A stretch of 7,594 nucleotides of DNA from an uncultured Thalassospira sp. (GTDB lineage: Bacteria > Pseudomonadota > Alphaproteobacteria > Rhodospirillales_A > Thalassospiraceae). The translations under genes and the position numbers were made by a program. The notes under the pieces were generated by a model. The model ran no database searches, was not told the DNA's origin, and worked only from the letters and a program-made list of their open reading frames with translations. Shown here one piece after another: positions 1 through 6,527 of this stretch. Every line of letters begins with the position of its first letter. The first letter of the stretch is position 1. Where the stretch lies: positions 1 through 7,594 of the forward strand of contig CAMPHD010000154.1 of NCBI GenBank assembly GCA_946885765.1, read 5' to 3'.

Positions 1-113
1 TGACCGGGGTAGCGTGATCGGGGCAGCGGACTGCAAACCGTCAAGGCATCGGGGCAGGCGCCGGGGTGGGGCTGCTAGACCGTTCGGGTGGTGTGGGCGA
101 GGCAGCGGGAGCT

Positions 114-161
114 GCGTGCCGGGATCAGGGAGCCGACGAGGTTAGCGTACCGGGATCAGGG
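114..161. repeat. Imperfect direct repeat, 17-base units 31 bases apart
   Basis: The units at 114-130 and 145-161 read gcgtgccgggatcaggg and gcgtaccgggatcaggg, differing at one base. The second unit runs over the stop codon of the response regulator gene (156-158). Looser G-rich relatives follow at 161-175 and near 14-30. Bases 1-155 contain no convincing gene start on either strand. The minus strand stays open in one frame from about 141 to the edge but has no good start codon or Shine-Dalgarno. Function is unknown; the repeat may be a slippage product. Confidence 0.5.
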
Positions 162-602
162 CGACGGGGTCAGGGCAAGGCCGAGCCAGAAGGATTCGAT
201 CATTTTCATCAGGTCGATGAATTCCGTGACATCGACCGGTTTGCGCAAATAGCAATTGGCTCCGGCGGCATAGCACAGATCAACATCATGTTCGGCCCCG
301 GACGTGGTCAGCACGATCACTGGAATGGATGCGGATGACGGATCATTGCGGATTTCGCGCAGCATTTCCCGGCCATCCTTGCGGGGCATGTTCAGGTCCA
401 GCAGGATCAGACGCGGTCTTGGCGCATTGCGATAGGGGCCATCCTTTTGCAGGAACTGGCGCGCGGTCATGGCATCTTTTACGTGATGCAACTGAACCGG
501 ATGGGTGAATTCGCGCAGGGCTTCCTGAACCAAACGGGCGTCGCCCGGATTGTCTTCAATCAGCAGCAAATTGCTTACGGCCCCGTTGGCACCGGCGATC
601 AT
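156..602 (-). CDS. Single-domain CheY-like response regulator (Rcp1-type)
   Basis: This 148-residue protein is a lone receiver domain that would accept a phosphoryl group from a histidine kinase and act in the cytoplasm by protein contact, since no DNA-binding or enzymatic output domain follows. The receiver landmarks are all visible: acidic pair E16-D17 in IEDNPGD, phospho-acceptor D69 in LILLDLNMP, T99 in VIVLTTS, and K121-P122 in YLRKP. The NPGD after the acidic pair, the NMP-KDG stretch and the C-terminal tail (MKMIESFWL) resemble the Rcp1 group that often partners phytochrome-like or hybrid kinases. The start at 602 has AAGGA about seven bases upstream. No kinase gene is visible; one could lie left of the window. 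The partner and output are unknown, but the family call is firm. Confidence 0.93.
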   Translation of the reverse strand: MIAGANGAVSNLLLIEDNPGDARLVQEALREFTHPVQLHHVKDAMTARQFLQKDGPYRNAPRPRLILLDLNMPRKDGREMLREIRNDPSSASIPVIVLTTSGAEHDVDLCYAAGANCYLRKPVDVTEFIDLMKMIESFWLGLALTPSP

Positions 603-625
603 GGGTCGTCCTTATTCTTTTGGGT

Positions 626-647
626 GGGGGATTTTGAAATGCCCCCC
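626..647 (-). promoter_or_regulatory. Leader hairpin before the response regulator
   Basis: A run of five G (626-630) faces a run of six C (642-647), with short ATT/AAT pairing inside. In the predicted minus-strand transcript this hairpin sits roughly 25-45 bases before the start codon, just ahead of the AAGGA ribosome site. It could affect translation or stability. Read on the plus strand it is followed by cttttg and resembles a weak terminator, but no plus-strand gene feeds it. The role is inferred from position only. Confidence 0.35.
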
Positions 648-652
648 TTTTG

Positions 653-728
653 ATAGGTGAAAATCATAATCAATCTTTGCCATGAATTGAAGGAAAAGAC
701 AGAATAATTTCAATATTATAGGTGAAAA
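653..728. repeat. Two copies of ataggtgaaaa
   Basis: The 11-base word ataggtgaaaa occurs at 653-663 and 718-728, 65 bases apart. On the minus strand it reads TTTTCACCTAT. The right copy overlaps the candidate -10 box of the response regulator promoter, so the pair could be a regulator site or a duplicated promoter element. It is short and AT-rich, so chance is possible. Confidence 0.35.
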
Positions 729-744
729 ATGATGCTTTACTGAA
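715..744 (-). promoter_or_regulatory. Candidate promoter of the response regulator
   Basis: The minus strand has a perfect TATAAT at 720-715. The best -35 match, TTCAGT at 744-739 with an 18-base spacer, is weak. Transcription would begin near 708 and leave a leader of about 105 bases before the start at 602. The location downstream of the ccmI terminator is right for an independent unit. Confidence 0.45.
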
Positions 745-866
745 TTTCATTCATTTTTCGATACCCGCCTATTTCGCGAAACAGAAAGACAAATCAATAG
801 GATGCAGGCGAAAGTTCGGGCAGGAACACTATTCTTGCGTATGGTTTGCCGGGGTCCGGTTCTGTG

Positions 867-921
867 GCGGCAACGAAAAACGCACCGTGATTTTGCACGG
901 TGCGTTCGACTCTGTTGCCGC
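867..921 (-). terminator. Intrinsic terminator after ccmI
   Basis: A perfect 11-base-pair stem (879-889 with 896-906, core acgcaccgtg) encloses a six-base loop. On the minus strand it is followed by TTTTTC (from the A run at 876-880). An outer 8-base-pair stem (867-874 with 914-921, gcggcaac/gttgccgc) brackets it. It lies about 55 bases past the ccmI stop and closes the ccmF-ccmI transcript. Confidence 0.85.
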
Positions 922-960
922 ATTGCCGGTTAAAGCGGCGGTGGTAACGGTTGCCTGTTG

Positions 961-2220
961 TTAATCCGTCGGGATGCCCAACTCGTCTGCCAGCCCGGCA
1001 AACCGGGTCAGAAGTTCGCTATCGCCGGAAAACTGTTTGCGGGCGGTATCATAGGCCTGCTTTGCCTGATCGGGTTGGTCGATCACCATATAGGCGCGCA
1101 TCAGACGTGCCCATCCTTCGGGGTTTTCCGGGTCTTCGGCCAGCCTGTCGGCCAGTTGGGACACCATGCCAAGGATCATTTCCTGACGTTCTTCGGGCGT
1201 CATTTCGGCGGCGGCTTCCATGTCCTCGCGCGAGGGTCCACCAGATCCGGTAGGGGCATTGGATGCTATTGGCGGGGTGACGGTGATCCGGCCAGTAATG
1301 TCGATGCCTTGGGCGACAGCAGCTTCGTCGATCCGGGCCAGCACCATCGGCAGCCATCCGGCGTCGGCCGGGGCCGAGTTAGCCAGCGCGATCCAGCGGT
1401 CGACAGCAGCCGCGACATTGCCGTTCTGCGCGTCGGCAAGGCCCAGGAAATACTGGATACGCGGGTCGGTGCTGCCGGATTTTGCGGCTTCTTCCAGCGC
1501 ACCGCGCGCGATTGTATTGACCTGCCCATTGTTGGTGCGGATGACGCTTTCGGCATACATCGCGAGATAATCACCATCCCGGTCAGACTGTTTGACCGCT
1601 TCGAGGAAGGCGGTCTGGGCTTCTTCGGGGCGGCCAAGTGCCATCAGACTGGCGCCCAGAAGTTCCCAGCCTTTGAGGTCATCGGGATTTTCAAGCAGGC
1701 GGTTGGACAGGTCCTGTACCGCGCGGTTAAGGGCCGCATTGCGGTTGGCGTCATTGTCGCTGGCCTGACGGGCGGCCATGATTTCGTCAGTACGGCTGGC
1801 GATGGGCCGGTCGCGAAGGTCGGGACGGCCAAGGTCAAGATAAAGACCGATGCCGCCAGCAAACAGAAGCAGGGTGAATATCGCAACCGCGGGGCGCAGG
1901 CGCGACACGCGGGTTGCCCCCTCGCCGGATTTGTGGCGGTTGGCGATCCGCTGATCGGTGGCAAGGATGCGGCGCTGGACCTCGGTACGGGCGGCGTCAG
2001 CCTGTCCTTCGGTCAGAACCCCGCGTTCGATGTCGCGGCCGATTTCGGCAAGCTGATCACGGTAAACCGCAAGATCGCGTTGCAATTCGTCTTCGTCCAT
2101 GTCGGCAAGGCGGTCTTCGTTCGTATCCGCATCAGCCGAACGCGCATTTCGCAGGATCGGCCAGAGGACATAACCCGCCACCAGAGCCGTCAAGGCGCCA
2201 AGAACAATCCAGATGGTCAT
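961..2220 (-). CDS. ccmI: Cytochrome c maturation protein CcmI (CycH)
   Basis: CcmI holds apocytochrome c at the periplasmic face of the inner membrane and delivers it to the CcmF/CcmH haem ligation complex. The 419-residue protein has the expected plan: a first membrane helix at about 2-20, a cytoplasmic loop with the family-typical VYRDQLAEIGRD stretch (52-63), a second helix at about 111-127, then a periplasmic part with TPR-like helices at roughly 165-300. After a linker (about 318-345) a second TPR-like block runs 350-415, with GWELLGASL (184-192) and GWARLMRAY (369-377) as matching TPR helices. The start at 2220 has AGGA about ten bases upstream. It begins 19 bases after the ccmF stop, so the two are very likely cotranscribed. 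The length fits the two-helix alphaproteobacterial form. The identification is strong even though TPR proteins are common, because of the N-terminal half and the neighbour. Confidence 0.93.
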   Translation of the reverse strand: MTIWIVLGALTALVAGYVLWPILRNARSADADTNEDRLADMDEDELQRDLAVYRDQLAEIGRDIERGVLTEGQADAARTEVQRRILATDQRIANRHKSGEGATRVSRLRPAVAIFTLLLFAGGIGLYLDLGRPDLRDRPIASRTDEIMAARQASDNDANRNAALNRAVQDLSNRLLENPDDLKGWELLGASLMALGRPEEAQTAFLEAVKQSDRDGDYLAMYAESVIRTNNGQVNTIARGALEEAAKSGSTDPRIQYFLGLADAQNGNVAAAVDRWIALANSAPADAGWLPMVLARIDEAAVAQGIDITGRITVTPPIASNAPTGSGGPSREDMEAAAEMTPEERQEMILGMVSQLADRLAEDPENPEGWARLMRAYMVIDQPDQAKQAYDTARKQFSGDSELLTRFAGLADELGIPTD

Positions 2221-2239
2221 TGATTGATAATCCTAACGC

Positions 2240-4219
2240 TTATTCCGCGGGGACGGTCTGTGCCGTCTTGGTGGAGCGGGTGGGAGCACCGACGCGATAA
2301 CGACGATCCGAAAGCGACATCAAACCACCCAGCACCATGATGATGCCACCGGCCCACATCCACGGGATCATGGGTTTGACATAGAAACGCGTCACCCATT
2401 TGCCGCTGGCGTCCTCGTCACCAATAACCGCATAAATATCGCCGGTGAAACCGGACCGGATGCCGGCCTCGGTCGTGGGCATGCCTTCGACGGTATAGAC
2501 ACGCTTTTCCGGGGTGAGGGTTATGGTGCGTTCGCCTGGCGTTGTGATGGTGATGGTGGCCTCGCGGGCAAAGAAGTTCGGGCCCTGATATTCGCGAAGG
2601 CCGCTGAGTGTAAAGGTATGGCCGGAAAGGACCGTGCTTTCACCGATGGCAAGGGACTGAACCGATTCCTCGGTCCAGGCCTGTGATCCGGTGATGCCGG
2701 CGACAACAATCGCCATCCCGGCATGGGCCAGCATGGTGCCGTGGGCCGAACGCGGCAGATTGCGCATGCGACGGAAGCTGTTGGCCAGCGGTTCGCGGAA
2801 GAGCTTGATCCGGCCCGTCCATTCCAGCATGGTTCCGACGAACAGCCAGATCGCCAGCCCCATCCCAAACAGGGCAAAGGCCGGGCCACCGGCCAGCCAG
2901 TAGGTGACGATCAGAACCATGATCACGGCGGCAATGGCGATTTTAAGCTTGCCCATAACCGCAAACAGATCGGCGCGTTTCCACGGCATCATCGGACCAA
3001 AGGCCATGGCGATGATCAGGGGCGTCATGATCGGGACGAAGGTGGAATTAAAGAACGGCGCGCCAACCGAGATTTTTTCGCCGGTCAGGGTTTCGAGGAG
3101 CAGGGGATAAAGGGTGCCGAGCAGCACCATGGCTGCCGCAATCGAGAGCAGGACATTGTTAAAGACAAGTGCGCCTTCGCGCGAGATCGGCTGAAACAGT
3201 CCGCCGCCCTTTAATGTCGGGGCGCGCCATGCATAAAGGGCAAGCGACCCGCCCACCGTCAGACAGAGCAGGAGCAGGATAAATACCCCGCGCGTCGGGT
3301 CGGTGGCAAAGGCATGAACCGATGTCAGCGCGCCGGACCGCACAAGGAAGGTGCCAAGCAGCGAGAAGGAAAAGGCAAGGATCGACAGGAAGATCGTCCA
3401 GCTTTTGAGCGCGTCGCGTTTTTCAACGACAATCGCCGAATGCAAAAGGGCGGTTCCGGCAAGCCATGGCATGAAGGATGCGTTTTCCACCGGGTCCCAG
3501 AACCACCAGCCGCCCCAGCCGAGTTCGTAATAGGCCCACCATGAGCCAAGCCCGATCCCGGCGGTCAGGAACATCCATGCGGCCAGCGTCCATGGCCGGA
3601 CCCAGCGCGCCCATGCCGGGTCAACCCGGCCTTCGATGAGCGCCGCGACCGCAAAGGCAAAGGCCACGGAAAAGCCGACATAACCGAGATAGAGGAACGG
3701 CGGATGAATGGCGATGCCGGGGTCCTGAAGCAGAGGGTTCATGCCTTCACCGTTCAGCGGCGGGTTGAGAACGCGCTCGAACGGGTTGGACGTCAGAAGG
3801 ATGAACAGAAGGAAGCCCAAGGCAATCAGCCCCATCACGCCGACAACGCGTGCCAGAAGGCTTGGCGGCAGGTTCTGGCCAAAGGCGGCGACGGCAGCAG
3901 AAAACAGGGTCAGGATCATCACCCAGAGCAGCATCGAGCCTTCGTGGTTGGCCCAGACGCCAGTGATTTTATAGATCAGCGGTTTGGAGGTGTGGCTGTT
4001 GGCCAGCACATTAAGCACCGAGAAATCGGATGTGACATAGGCATATGTCAGGGCGGCAAAGCTTGTACCGACCAAGGCAAAGCAGGCAATTGCCAGACGT
4101 GGTGCAATTTTCAGAAGTGCAGCATCACGCCGGGATGCGGCCATGAACGGGATGGTCGACTGTGCCAATGCCACCACGAGGGATAGCACCAGGGCATAAT
4201 GTCCGATTTCAACAATCAT
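2240..4219 (-). CDS. ccmF: Haem lyase subunit CcmF (CcmF/NrfE family)
   Basis: CcmF is the large membrane subunit of the haem ligation complex of System I cytochrome c maturation. It takes haem from holo-CcmE and joins it to the CXXCH cysteines of apocytochromes in the periplasm. The 659-residue protein is full length and rich in membrane helices. It has the tryptophan-rich WWD haem-handling motif at about 235-246 (WGGWWFWDPVEN), plus H172 (IHPPFLYLG), H260 and H302, which match the positions of conserved histidines in E. coli CcmF, and H493/H499 in the later HGTMLAHAG segment. A periplasmic domain (about 515-615) precedes the last helix (about 617-636). The start at 4219 has only a weak AGG seven bases upstream, but the N-terminal sequence is family-like. 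ccmI follows directly; ccmE is not upstream, where a metal transporter diverges instead. NrfE is the close alternative, but the ccmI neighbour favours CcmF. Confidence 0.96.
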   Translation of the reverse strand: MIVEIGHYALVLSLVVALAQSTIPFMAASRRDAALLKIAPRLAIACFALVGTSFAALTYAYVTSDFSVLNVLANSHTSKPLIYKITGVWANHEGSMLLWVMILTLFSAAVAAFGQNLPPSLLARVVGVMGLIALGFLLFILLTSNPFERVLNPPLNGEGMNPLLQDPGIAIHPPFLYLGYVGFSVAFAFAVAALIEGRVDPAWARWVRPWTLAAWMFLTAGIGLGSWWAYYELGWGGWWFWDPVENASFMPWLAGTALLHSAIVVEKRDALKSWTIFLSILAFSFSLLGTFLVRSGALTSVHAFATDPTRGVFILLLLCLTVGGSLALYAWRAPTLKGGGLFQPISREGALVFNNVLLSIAAAMVLLGTLYPLLLETLTGEKISVGAPFFNSTFVPIMTPLIIAMAFGPMMPWKRADLFAVMGKLKIAIAAVIMVLIVTYWLAGGPAFALFGMGLAIWLFVGTMLEWTGRIKLFREPLANSFRRMRNLPRSAHGTMLAHAGMAIVVAGITGSQAWTEESVQSLAIGESTVLSGHTFTLSGLREYQGPNFFAREATITITTPGERTITLTPEKRVYTVEGMPTTEAGIRSGFTGDIYAVIGDEDASGKWVTRFYVKPMIPWMWAGGIIMVLGGLMSLSDRRYRVGAPTRSTKTAQTVPAE

Positions 4220-4257
4220 AAGTGGGCCTGTTGTTTGCTCTTATCCGCCTGCGAGGC

Positions 4258-4266
4258 TGATATAAT
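4258..4266 (+). promoter_or_regulatory. Candidate extended -10 promoter of the cation exporter
   Basis: The plus strand has tgatataat, a perfect TGN plus TATAAT extended -10 box. No good -35 lies at 17 bases, which extended -10 promoters can tolerate. Transcription would start near 4273 and give a leader of about 150 bases before the ATG at 4427. No riboswitch fold was recognised in that leader. Confidence 0.4.
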
Positions 4267-4287
4267 CGCTTCGATCCGGTTTGAAAA
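4259..4287 (-). promoter_or_regulatory. Candidate promoter of ccmF-ccmI
   Basis: On the minus strand TTTTCA (4287-4282) and TATATC (4264-4259) are 17 bases apart, each matching four of six consensus bases. Transcription would begin near 4252, about 33 bases before the ccmF start. The -10 overlaps the opposing TATAAT, so the two promoters would compete if both are real. Confidence 0.3.
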
Positions 4288-4426
4288 CCTTGCGGAATAT
4301 CAAATATGCGCTATTTGCTGCACAGGCGAAGGTCAAAATATGGCAATAGTCATTACATATTACGTCAATTCACGATATAAAACCGCAATCAGCGAGCGGA
4401 AATTGAAGACCAAGGGTCTGTAGAAT

Positions 4427-5437
4427 ATGAGTCAATGTCCTGTCATTGACATCGCGCAAAGGGAAATGTGGGCACGTCGGGCAACGACGGCCTCCATTGT
4501 CATTGCCGCGACGCTGATTGCGATCAAGGCCGTCGGCTGGTTCCTGACCGATTCGGTCAGTCTGTTATCGTCGATGGTTGACAGTATGCTTGATGTTGGC
4601 ACCGCTGTCGTCAACTTCATGGCGGTCCGCAGTGCATGGCGTCCGGCAGACCATGACCATCGATTTGGTCACGGCAAGGCCGAACCGCTGGCGGGTCTTT
4701 TCCAATGTGCCTTTATGATCGGTGCCGCGATATTCGTGGTGGCCGAGGCCGCATCACGCGTGTTCGAGCCACAACCCCTACGTTTCGCGACCGAGGGCGT
4801 CTGGCTGATGGTGGTGTCGTTGGTGATGACATTTGGTCTGGTGCTGTTGCAGCGCAAGGCTGCGCGCATGTCCGGTTCCGTCGCGGTTGAAGCCGATTCC
4901 CTGCAATATACCAGCGATATCCTTGCCAATATGGCGGTGATTGTCGCCCTGATGATGGGGATGTCGGGCTTCCTGTGGGCTGACCCGGTGATCGGCGGGA
5001 TTGTCGCGATCTTTCTGGTGGTGTCGGCGATCAAGGTCGGGCGGCAGTCGGTCAAGGTTCTTATGGATGCCGAATTACCGGATTCCGACAGCCAGCGGAT
5101 CATTGAACTGACGATGAAAAACGCATCGGTGATCGGCATTCACCGTTTACGTACCCGGTCATCGGGTGTGCATCGTTTTGCCGAGATCGAACTGATCATG
5201 GATGGCGGGATGTTGATGCGGGAATCGCACACCATTTGTCATCAGGTGATGGATAGCATCCGATCAGAATATCCCGATCTGGATATCACGATCCATCCCG
5301 AACCGCCCGAAGACATCCATCTGGACGAGTTTAGCGGTTATACCGAGGACCCGGAATTCTGGCATACAGGCCGTGCGCGCAAGGCCGGGCAGGATGGTAT
5401 TCCGGTTTCAGGCGGCGAACTGATGACAGGGCGGTGA
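4427..5437 (+). CDS. Cation diffusion facilitator, FieF/YiiP-like metal exporter
   Basis: CDF proteins are inner-membrane antiporters that expel divalent metals such as zinc, iron or manganese in exchange for protons. The 336-residue protein has about six helices (roughly 23-42, 48-68, 90-110, 124-142, 165-181, 184-203) and a cytoplasmic C-terminal domain. Helix 2 carries the metal ligands D52 and D56 (VDSMLD). The loop after it has D75, H78 and H82 in DHDHRFGHGKAEPLAG, matching site B of YiiP. In helix 5 the usual HxxxD is QxxxD here (Q160, D164 in LQYTSD). In the C-terminal domain H239, H268 and H290 match YiiP site-C histidines, but the position of YiiP H248 is glutamate (E255). An extra hydrophilic tail follows residue 300. 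AAGGG lies ten bases before the ATG. The family is certain; the metal is not, so no gene symbol is given. Confidence 0.93.
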   Translation: MSQCPVIDIAQREMWARRATTASIVIAATLIAIKAVGWFLTDSVSLLSSMVDSMLDVGTAVVNFMAVRSAWRPADHDHRFGHGKAEPLAGLFQCAFMIGAAIFVVAEAASRVFEPQPLRFATEGVWLMVVSLVMTFGLVLLQRKAARMSGSVAVEADSLQYTSDILANMAVIVALMMGMSGFLWADPVIGGIVAIFLVVSAIKVGRQSVKVLMDAELPDSDSQRIIELTMKNASVIGIHRLRTRSSGVHRFAEIELIMDGGMLMRESHTICHQVMDSIRSEYPDLDITIHPEPPEDIHLDEFSGYTEDPEFWHTGRARKAGQDGIPVSGGELMTGR

Positions 5438-5486
5438 ATTTCGCGATCGTTTGTGATCCGGTTTGGCAGATAACGAATATGAAAAT

Positions 5487-5520
5487 GGCGGATCCGGTGA
5501 CGGACCCGCCTTCTTCTTTT
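5487..5520. terminator. Shared two-way terminator between the exporter gene and phoH
   Basis: Arms 5487-5496 (ggcggatccg) and 5501-5510 (cggacccgcc) pair over ten positions with one A-C mismatch and a gtga loop. On the plus strand the stem is followed by ttcttctttt, a good terminator tail for the exporter gene. On the minus strand it is followed by ATTTTC, weaker but usable by phoH, whose stop is about 30 bases upstream. Its place between convergent genes supports the call. Confidence 0.8.
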
Positions 5521-5539
5521 AGTTTGCCGTGCCGAAAGG

Positions 5540-6304
5540 TTAGAGGACGGTCAGCATGCTGGCGACCAGCGGATGACGGACGATGTCCTTGTCGGCCAGT
5601 TTGACGCAGGCGATGTCTTCGACATTTTCAAGACGGTCCGACATTTCAGACAGACCGGACATTTCCGGCAGAAGGTCGGTCTGGTCCGGGTCGCCGGTCA
5701 GGATCATGGTGGAATTCCAGCCAAGGCGGGTGACCAGCATCTTGAGCTGCCCATAGGTGCAGTTCTGCGCCTCGTCGATCACGACGAAGGCATTGTTGAG
5801 CGTGCGACCGCGCATATAGCCGATTGGCGCGATTTCGATTGTGCCGTCCGAAAGATATTGCCGCAGGCGTTTGGCGCCAAGGCGATCATTGAGTGCATCG
5901 TAAAGCGGGCGAAGGTAGGGGGCCATTTTGGCTTCGACGTCGCCGGGCAGGAAGCCGATATTTTCCCCGGCTTCGACCGCCGGGCGGGCCAGAACGATGC
6001 GGCCGATTTCGCCCTTGTCGAGTGCTTCGACGGCCTTGGAAACAGCGATAAAGGTTTTCCCGGTTCCTGCCGGGCCAAGTGCAAGGATGAGGTTGAAGGC
6101 GTCGATTGCTTCCATAAGGGCCGCCTGATTTTCGCTTTTGGGGCGAATGTGGCGGCGGAAGCTTTGATCGCGTTGGCCGTTCTGGGGGGCGTCATCCGGA
6201 CCGTTCAGGGGATGCCAGTTTGACTTGTCACCGTCAAACAGTTCATGAACGTTGGTATCTGCCTGTTGCGGACGACTGCGACGGCGTGCTGCGCGCTTAC
6301 CCAT
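5540..6304 (-). CDS. phoH: PhoH-family ATPase
   Basis: PhoH proteins are cytoplasmic P-loop NTPases related to the motor half of superfamily I helicases and linked to RNA metabolism; the exact substrate is unsettled. The 254 residues show Walker A at 77-84 (GPAGTGKT), the conserved RPAVEAGENIGFLPGD (107-122) and APYLRPLYDAL (128-138) segments, the YMRGRTLNNAFVVIDEAQN block with Walker B D177-E178, and a TGDPDQTDL motif at 203-211. There is no N-terminal KH domain or C-terminal PIN domain, so it matches the short E. coli PhoH form rather than PhoL (YbeZ) or PhoH2. The first 15 residues are strongly basic. The start at 6304 has GAGGTGA directly upstream. An in-frame TGA two codons before the ATG ends a possible leader ORF. 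The gene converges on the metal exporter and is probably transcribed alone or with that leader. Confidence 0.95.
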   Translation of the reverse strand: MGKRAARRRSRPQQADTNVHELFDGDKSNWHPLNGPDDAPQNGQRDQSFRRHIRPKSENQAALMEAIDAFNLILALGPAGTGKTFIAVSKAVEALDKGEIGRIVLARPAVEAGENIGFLPGDVEAKMAPYLRPLYDALNDRLGAKRLRQYLSDGTIEIAPIGYMRGRTLNNAFVVIDEAQNCTYGQLKMLVTRLGWNSTMILTGDPDQTDLLPEMSGLSEMSDRLENVEDIACVKLADKDIVRHPLVASMLTVL

Positions 6305-6307
6305 GGG

Positions 6308-6484
6308 TCACCTCATCAATTGTGCCAATAAAGCAAAACGCGCCATTCCATCATGGAAAGGCGCGCATTCAATTTTCATCTTGCGATGGAAGTGGCGGGT
6401 GGGTTCTCCGCCGTTCGCAGCAGCATGTTGCATCTGCGATCCGGGGGGCGAAAAATTCCGTTTTACAACGTGCTCTCGCGTCAC
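6308..6484 (-). CDS. Possible 58-residue leader ORF before phoH
   Basis: A GTG at 6484 opens 58 codons that end in TGA at 6310-6308, three bases before the phoH ATG and in the same frame. A seven-base Shine-Dalgarno, AAGGAGG (6500-6494), stands nine bases before the GTG, and a promoter-like pair lies at 6557-6528 with a predicted start near 6521. The product begins MTREHVVKRN if GTG is read as Met, is basic and histidine-rich, and ends MARFALLAQLMR. It has no signal peptide or known motif, and I recognise no family. Against it, an open frame of this length is not rare by chance, the codon use is less biased than in phoH, and the stretch forms hairpins that suggest a structured RNA. It may be a short regulatory peptide, a translated attenuator, or nothing. 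Confidence 0.35.
   Translation of the reverse strand: MTREHVVKRNFSPPGSQMQHAAANGGEPTRHFHRKMKIECAPFHDGMARFALLAQLMR
6335..6365 (-). terminator. Terminator-like hairpin upstream of phoH (possible attenuator)
   Basis: Arms 6339-6350 and 6354-6365 pair over 12 positions with one A-A mismatch and a three-base loop. On the minus strand the stem is followed by TTTTGCTTTATT. No gene ends just upstream: arsJ stops about 275 bases earlier. The hairpin sits about 30 bases before the phoH start and inside codons 40-49 of the candidate leader ORF. It could terminate a short RNA starting near 6521 (about 185 bases) or act as an attenuator for phoH. Confidence 0.55.
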
Positions 6485-6527
6485 TCGGGAACCCCTCCTT
6501 CGGTCCAGTTATTGACCGTACAATCGA

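Larger units (their letters stand above)
603..960. other. Non-coding gap between ccmI and the response regulator
   Basis: Both flanking genes read leftwards, so the gap must hold the end signal of ccmI and the start signals of the response regulator. The right end (867-921) is a strong hairpin terminator. The middle and left are AT-rich and contain a perfect TATAAT on the minus strand, an 11-base direct repeat and a G/C-run hairpin. A plus-strand frame at 722-964 is open but runs through the terminator and is not credible. I see no RNA gene. Confidence 0.7.

Noticed and set aside
722..964. An 80-codon plus-strand frame in the gap before ccmI
   Set aside because: It runs straight through the strong terminator hairpin at 867-921 and overlaps the ccmI stop; its composition is not protein-like.
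958..2223. A 421-codon open frame on the plus strand covering the whole of ccmI
   Set aside because: It mirrors ccmI codon by codon, as happens in biased GC-rich genes. Its product is low in family character, whereas the minus-strand frame is clearly CcmI.
4199..4423. A 74-codon plus-strand frame ending just before the metal exporter gene
   Set aside because: It starts inside ccmF, has only a weak ribosome site, spans the candidate divergent promoters and has no recognisable motif apart from scattered cysteines.
5573..6223. A 216-codon plus-strand frame opposite phoH
   Set aside because: It is an antisense shadow of the P-loop gene; no family features are visible.
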